A model generated the notes under the pieces. That model was not told the origin of the DNA, did not search any database, and saw only the letters and a program-made list of their open reading frames with translations. This document shows, in pieces, positions 63,188 to 64,000 of a stretch of DNA of 64,000 nt (the stretch's first letter is position 1; every line of letters starts with the position of its first letter). Source of the DNA: Marinobacter sp. JH2 (GTDB taxonomy: Bacteria; Pseudomonadota; Gammaproteobacteria; Pseudomonadales; Oleiphilaceae); the NCBI RefSeq assembly GCF_004353225.1, contig NZ_CP037934.1, forward strand, positions 930,001 through 994,000. The letters run 5' to 3'. The translations under genes and the position numbers were made by a program.

Positions 63188-64000
63188 CTAAAACTCTCGT
63201 TTTGGATAAAGGCGAAGTGTATCAATGCGCCGAGTCAGGTGAATTGGCAGACAAGCCGGTTGTCCGGTCAATTTGTCCGCAAGATATTCCGCAAGCAAAG
63301 GCCCCCAAACCAGCCCCTTACTGCCGAGCCCGGTAAACAGGTATGCGCCTTCTACTTTGTCGCCGGATTCCGTACGCAGTTCCCCCGCGACCGGTTGATA
63401 GTCGTGGGTAGTGCATCGAAACGCAACGCGACCTCGCAGGTCTTCAGCTGCTGGTGCTTGGGTTACCGGAAGATTCGGTAGCATGCGTAAGAGTTCGTCC
63501 AGATTCTCTTGATGGCCTTCGGCGGTAACCTCAGGGTTGTCGTTCCTGATGTCGAATGTGGCGCCTATGGTTGCTTGCCCTTGGCCAACCGGATTTAAGT
63601 ATTTGGAGCCACAGATGACGGTCGCGGGCGGGTTGACGCTGGCCTCTGGTAAATAGGTGACCTGCCCACGAATCGGTTTCAACCGCAGTTTGCCCGTCAC
63701 AGGGGCAATCTCCGCAGTTTGGTGGCCACAAGCGATGACCAGTCTTGAAACCTTCAGGCTTGGATGATGAGCACTCTGAAGTGACCAGCCTTCTTTGAGG
63801 CGCTCGATATCCCGAACCTCTACGTTAAATTGGGTGGTGATCAGCGGATGTTGGGAAAGTCGCTCGCAGGCTTTTGCAGGTTCAAGCCAGCCTGACTTGG
63901 GAAACCATAATCCTTCGAGCGGGATCTCGATGCCGGCGAGTAACGAGGCTTTTGCAGCGCTAACCGGCGTCAGAAAGCCTTCGGGGTACTGATTTCGTTC
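63188..64000 (-). CDS. mnmC: FAD-dependent oxidoreductase, C-terminal part of MnmC (5' end outside window)
   Basis: An open frame that enters from the right edge and ends at 63188; 270 residues are visible. LWFPKSGWLEPAKACERL, LVIACGHQTAEIAP, RGQVTYLP, VAFRCTTHDYQPVAGE and the C-terminal YLFTGLGSKGLVWGPLLAEYLADKLTGQP match the FAD domain of MnmC. That domain removes the carboxymethyl group of cmnm5s2U34 in tRNAs for Glu, Lys and Gln. Whether the methyltransferase half is fused in front cannot be seen. A related stand-alone DAAO-type oxidoreductase is the main alternative. It reads toward the CBS gene, with 97 bases between. Confidence 0.82.
   Translation of the reverse strand, partial: ERNQYPEGFLTPVSAAKASLLAGIEIPLEGLWFPKSGWLEPAKACERLSQHPLITTQFNVEVRDIERLKEGWSLQSAHHPSLKVSRLVIACGHQTAEIAPVTGKLRLKPIRGQVTYLPEASVNPPATVICGSKYLNPVGQGQATIGATFDIRNDNPEVTAEGHQENLDELLRMLPNLPVTQAPAAEDLRGRVAFRCTTHDYQPVAGELRTESGDKVEGAYLFTGLGSKGLVWGPLLAEYLADKLTGQPACLPIHLTRRIDTLRLYPKREF

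Overview
The window looks like core chromosome of a free-living, respiring gammaproteobacterium. Gene order (suhB / trmJ-cysE-iscR-iscS ... ndk-rlmN-pilF-rodZ-ispG-hisS-yfgM-bamB-der; uup-uspA / fadBA-topA; gltA / sdhCDAB-sucAB-lpd-sucCD; scpAB-rluB; smc-zipA-ligA) and the protein sequences recall Pseudomonas and especially Marinobacter. That placement is from memory, not from a search. No transposase, integrase, prophage, CRISPR array or toxin-antitoxin pair was seen.

Layout. 1-13.4 kb: partial suhB (-) diverges from a long + strand run covering tRNA methylation, cysteine and Fe-S supply, nucleotide balance, rRNA methylation, pilus assembly, cell shape, isoprenoids, His-tRNA charging and outer-membrane assembly, ending with der. 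13.4-19.3 kb: a - strand cluster of a membrane GGDEF-EAL protein, ackA and pta. 19.4-22.1 kb: a 51-residue CcoM-like oxidase subunit gene with an ANR/FNR box, tRNA-Glu (-), an SDR epimerase and a small CbiX (-), a DUF924 gene and tRNA-Gly (+). 22.1-26.3 kb: MOSC protein, uup, uspA (-) and an unknown periplasmic protein (-). 26.5-33 kb: fadB-fadA behind a promoter with a probable operator, then topA. 33-47 kb: a hydroxyacid dehydrogenase and gltA (-), then sdhCDAB, sucAB-lpd and sucCD (+), which is half of the TCA cycle in one block. 47-64 kb: trpS, scpAB-rluB, a diguanylate cyclase (-), a GntR regulator, smc, zipA, ligA, a large lipoprotein of unknown role, a CBS protein (-) and the 3' part of mnmC (-).

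How it fits together: acetyl-CoA from beta-oxidation (fadBA) enters the cycle through gltA, and electrons leave through SDH. Overflow acetyl-CoA can go through pta-ackA. IscR, IscS and several Fe-S enzymes (IspG, RlmN, SdhB and probably TrpRS) give the window an iron-sulfur theme.

I found no convincing new multi-gene system. The most unusual observations are: a SuhB whose catalytic metal-binding motif is gone; an isc locus reduced to iscR-iscS, with an IscS that lacks its C-terminal tail; an isolated ccoM-like gene under an ANR/FNR box; a TrpRS carrying a four-cysteine Fe-S motif; nested inverted repeats over the topA promoter; and an undescribed Calx-beta-type lipoprotein.
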